Origin: JBDKTK01 sp039680225
GTDB lineage: Bacteria; Desulfobacterota; Syntrophia; Syntrophales; UBA4778
Direction: 5' to 3'
DNA: 24,122 nt
Assembly: GCA_039680225.1 (NCBI GenBank)
Contig: JBDKTK010000136.1
Coordinates: 1 to 24,122 of the forward strand
Both the position numbers and the translations under genes were made by a program. Shown in pieces: positions 21,846-24,122 of the stretch (the stretch's first letter is position 1; the number at the start of each line of letters is the position of its first letter). The notes beneath the pieces were generated by a model that was not told where the DNA came from, searched no databases, and saw only the letters and a list, made by a program, of their open reading frames with translations.

Positions 21846-23253
21846 AGAAGAAAAGAAAGAAAAAAAGGAAAAAGTGCCCCGCCATGCCATGCCGGAGCAG
21901 GACCCGAAGGTCAGGGTAAAGAACTTCCAGGAAGTCCCCCTCGGATACACGCCCGAGATGGCGGTCGAGGAAGCCAAGCGCTGCATCATGTGCAAAAAAC
22001 CCGGCTGCGTGGCCGGGTGCCCGGTTGACGTCGACATCCCGGGTTTTGTAAAGCTTATCGCGGATGGAGACTTCATCGGCGCCGCCAAAAAACTCAAAGA
22101 GACGAACTGCCTGCCGGCGGTGTGCGGCAGGGTCTGCCCCCAGGAGGACCAGTGCGAAAAGGTCTGCATCCTGGGAAAGAAATTCGAACCGGTAGCAATC
22201 GGCAGGCTCGAGCGCTTCGCGGCAGATTATGAACGTGCTTCAGGAAAGATCGATATTCCCGCACCCGCTGCGGCCACAGGCAAAAAGGTGGCCATTGTCG
22301 GGGCCGGCCCTGCCGGTTTGACCATTGCGGGCGACCTCGTAAAACAGGGGCATGACGTGACCATATTCGAAGCCCTGCACAAAGCGGGCGGCGTTCTGGT
22401 ATACGGTATCCCGGAATTCCGTCTCCCCAAGGCCATCGTTGACGCGGAGGTTAATTACCTGCAGAAACTGGGGGCCAAGCTTGTCACGGACGCGGCCATT
22501 GGCAGGCTCAAGACCATCGACGACCTGTTTGCCGAAGGCTTCCAGGCGGTGTTCCTCGGAGTCGGCGCCGGCGCTCCCGTATTTATGAATATCCCCGGAG
22601 AGAATTTGAGCGGAATCTATTCGGCCAACGAGTACCTCACCCGCTCGAACCTGATGAAGGCATATGATTTCCCGAAGGTCGACACTCCGATCGTCAGGGG
22701 GAAGAACGTGGCGGTCATCGGCGGCGGCAATGTTGCGATGGATTCGGTCAGGACGGCTTTAAGGCTCGGGGCGGATAACGCATACATTATCTATCGCCGT
22801 ACGGAAGTCGAAATGCCGGCGAGGATCGAGGAAGTGCACCATGCCAAGGAAGAGGGCGTCCAGTTCAAACTCCTCCACAACCCGGTAGAATACATCGGCG
22901 ATGAAAACGGCTGGGTCAAGCAGATCCGCTGTATCCGGATGGAACTCGGCGAACCGGATGCGTCGGGCAGGCGGAGCCCCGTCCCGATCAAGGGTTCGGA
23001 ATTCGAGATTGACGTGGACACTGTTGTTGTCGCGATCGGAACGACGGCGAACCCGGTTATCCCGGCGACCACTCCCGGCCTCGAAACAAATAAATGGGGC
23101 TACATCGTGACCAAGGATGAATCGGGGATAACATCCCGGAAAGGCGTTTATGCCGGAGGCGATATCGTGACCGGCTCAGCGACGGTCATCCTGGCGATGG
23201 GCGCGGGACGCAAGTCCGCCAAGGCCATTCACGAGTATATTCAGAGCCTGTAA
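21835..23253 (+). CDS. nfnB: NADH-dependent ferredoxin:NADP oxidoreductase subunit B (GltD-like)
   Basis: This is the 472-aa large Nfn subunit, which carries the bifurcating FAD, two [4Fe-4S] clusters and the NADPH site. Cysteines for the clusters are at 50, 53, 58, 62 and 97, 101, 107, 111 (CIMCKKPGCVAGCPV, CGRVCPQEDQCEKVC). The FAD motif is VAIVGAGPAGLTIAG (152-166). A second Rossmann motif, VAVIGGGNVAMDSVRTALRLGA, binds NADPH. The C-terminal GVYAGGDIVTGSATVILAMGAGRKSA is typical. It resembles the small subunit of glutamate synthase, but no gltB is present and nfnA is next to it, so NfnB is the better name. The first 13 residues are an extra Lys/Glu-rich run. With NfnA it exchanges electrons among NADPH, NAD and ferredoxin in the cytoplasm. 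Confidence 0.95.
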   Translation: MENKEEKKEKKEKVPRHAMPEQDPKVRVKNFQEVPLGYTPEMAVEEAKRCIMCKKPGCVAGCPVDVDIPGFVKLIADGDFIGAAKKLKETNCLPAVCGRVCPQEDQCEKVCILGKKFEPVAIGRLERFAADYERASGKIDIPAPAAATGKKVAIVGAGPAGLTIAGDLVKQGHDVTIFEALHKAGGVLVYGIPEFRLPKAIVDAEVNYLQKLGAKLVTDAAIGRLKTIDDLFAEGFQAVFLGVGAGAPVFMNIPGENLSGIYSANEYLTRSNLMKAYDFPKVDTPIVRGKNVAVIGGGNVAMDSVRTALRLGADNAYIIYRRTEVEMPARIEEVHHAKEEGVQFKLLHNPVEYIGDENGWVKQIRCIRMELGEPDASGRRSPVPIKGSEFEIDVDTVVVAIGTTANPVIPATTPGLETNKWGYIVTKDESGITSRKGVYAGGDIVTGSATVILAMGAGRKSAKAIHEYIQSL

Positions 23254-23276
23254 ACAACAATTGAAAGTAAGTGAGG

Positions 23277-23307
23277 AGGCCGGGACCAAAGTTCCGGCCT
23301 TTTTTTG
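23277..23307 (+). terminator. Intrinsic terminator of the Hdr-Flox-Nfn operon
   Basis: AGGCCGGGA (23277-23285)/TTCCGGCCT (23292-23300), with one G-T pair and a 6-nt loop, is followed by seven further T residues. It sits 24 bases after the nfnB stop. Confidence 0.9.
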
Positions 23308-23366
23308 TCTGCCAGACCTTTTCTTATTCAGGCCTCAGGCTTTTCCAGAAACCTCCCCGAGAGAAT

Positions 23367-23396
23367 AAAAAAGCCGGGCTCAAAGCCCGGCTTTTT
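23367..23396. terminator. Intrinsic terminator of atpB, bidirectional
   Basis: GCCGGGCT (23373-23380)/AGCCCGGC (23384-23391) has a CAA loop, flanked by six A and five T residues. It stands 22 bases past the stop of the leftward atpB gene and shows that the atpB transcript does not continue toward an adjacent atpE. Confidence 0.9.
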
Positions 23397-23417
23397 ATTG
23401 ATTGCTCTATTCAGTTT

Positions 23418-24077
23418 TTAATGGGCTTCTTCCATGGCCCCGGCGATGTACATCATGGACAGGAGCATGAAGACCAGTGTTTGAATAACGGAGATCAATA
23501 TCTTAAGGACCAGGATCGGCAGCGGTACCAGGAAGGGCACCAGGATGAAGAGGACCGCCAGGACGATATGGCCTCCTTCGATGTTCCCGAACAGACGCAT
23601 GGTCAGGGAAACCGGGCGGGAAATATGGCTGACCAGCTCGATGGGCAGCATCAGGGGGGTAAGCCACCAGACCGGACCCATGAACTGCTTGAGGTATTTG
23701 ATCCCGTGGACCTTTACGCCCACGATGTGGGTCATGACAAAGACCACGAGCGCCATCGCCACATTGGTATTCAGGTTGCCGGTCGGCGACATGAATCCGG
23801 GGATCAGCCCGATAAGATTAGAGGTCAATATGAACAGGCAGATGGTCGCGATCAGCGGGAAGAATGCCATCCCGTGGGGGCCCATCGTGTCGACCAGCAG
23901 GTTCTTTACCCCGGCGATGATGACTTCCATGACATTCTGGACCTTATTGGGATAAAGCTTCATTCCGGCAGTTGCCGCCAAAGACAGAACAATGAGCAGG
24001 GCCATGATCAGCCACGTATAGGTTACGTTGGCGGCTGGATAATGTATAAAATCAAGAAATAGATAAGCTTCTTGCAT
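23418..24077 (-). CDS. atpB: F-type ATP synthase subunit a (F0 stator channel)
   Basis: This 219-aa multi-pass membrane protein forms the ion half-channels facing the c-ring. The essential arginine is R161 in SLTMRLFGNIEGGH, the counterpart of E. coli aR210. Upstream helices include NLIGLIPGFMSPTGNLN (87-103), also a family signature, and about five to six hydrophobic helices are visible. The length is somewhat short but usual for this group. AGGAGG lies about 12 bases before the ATG, a rather long spacing; no better start was found. The gene normally sits directly upstream of atpE, but here a terminator follows it and atpE is almost 15 kb away in the same orientation. Upstream partners such as atpI lie beyond the right edge. 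Confidence 0.96.
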   Translation of the reverse strand: MQEAYLFLDFIHYPAANVTYTWLIMALLIVLSLAATAGMKLYPNKVQNVMEVIIAGVKNLLVDTMGPHGMAFFPLIATICLFILTSNLIGLIPGFMSPTGNLNTNVAMALVVFVMTHIVGVKVHGIKYLKQFMGPVWWLTPLMLPIELVSHISRPVSLTMRLFGNIEGGHIVLAVLFILVPFLVPLPILVLKILISVIQTLVFMLLSMMYIAGAMEEAH

Positions 24078-24122
24078 CAGTCTAATTAACCTCCTTCACC
24101 ATCATTCTAAAGTTTTTTTTTG

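Noticed and set aside
21835..23253. Glutamate synthase small subunit (gltD)
   Set aside because: Sequence is GltD-like, but nfnA overlaps it upstream, and no large gltB subunit is present, so NfnB is the better assignment.
23271..24062. Plus-strand open frame opposite atpB
   Set aside because: It is antisense to atpB, runs through two terminators, and has a His/Asp/Gln-rich artefact composition.
1..24122. CRISPR array, insertion sequence, phage or integrase genes
   Set aside because: No regularly spaced repeats, transposase or integrase motifs, or target-site duplications were seen on either strand.

Overview
The window looks like chromosomal DNA of an anaerobic bacterium with about 55% GC. 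A Desulfobacterota (deltaproteobacterial) or similar syntrophic or sulfate-reducing-type lineage fits best. This rests on the Hdr/Flox-type electron-bifurcation genes next to NfnAB, an ATP synthase c subunit with an N-terminal signal-like extension, and a Cache/PAS/NtrC-style signalling block. The assignment is inference; there is no rRNA in the window.

Left part (1-4368, all +): the 3' end of a group 1 sigma-70 gene (5' end outside the window), a CAT-anticodon tRNA, a strong terminator, a coiled-coil/C4 zinc-ribbon protein directly abutting an RNase HI gene, the RNase P RNA gene (rnpB), and a secreted TPR + SpoIID/LytB protein. The sigma factor has a canonical region 2 but an unusual region 4.2.

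Middle-left (4369-8745, all -): PEP synthase (ppsA) behind a convergent terminator, then a transcription unit read leftward: atpE (F0 subunit c) followed by a Cache-domain membrane sensor with no output domain. A near-perfect sigma-54 promoter lies about 100 nt upstream of atpE.

Middle-right (9137-14343, all +), divergent from atpE: a 59-aa membrane peptide missed by ordinary length cut-offs, a 1008-aa sensor histidine kinase with two nearly duplicate PAS domains, an NtrC-family sigma-54 activator, and engB. The divergent pairing of a sigma-54 activator with a sigma-54 promoter suggests a local regulatory circuit controlling atpE and the Cache sensor.

Right part (14628-23253, all +): eight tightly spaced genes form one apparent operon behind a good sigma-70 promoter: HdrD-like (HdrC-HdrB fusion), HdrA, MvhD/FloxD-like, FloxC-like, FloxB-like, FloxA-like, NfnA and NfnB. 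Together they would link NAD(H), NADP(H), ferredoxin and a disulfide-type acceptor by flavin-based electron bifurcation. A terminator closes the operon. A back-to-back terminator then ends atpB (F0 subunit a), which enters from the right edge on the - strand, almost 15 kb from atpE. The usual atpB-atpE adjacency is therefore broken.

No insertion sequence, phage gene or CRISPR array is visible.
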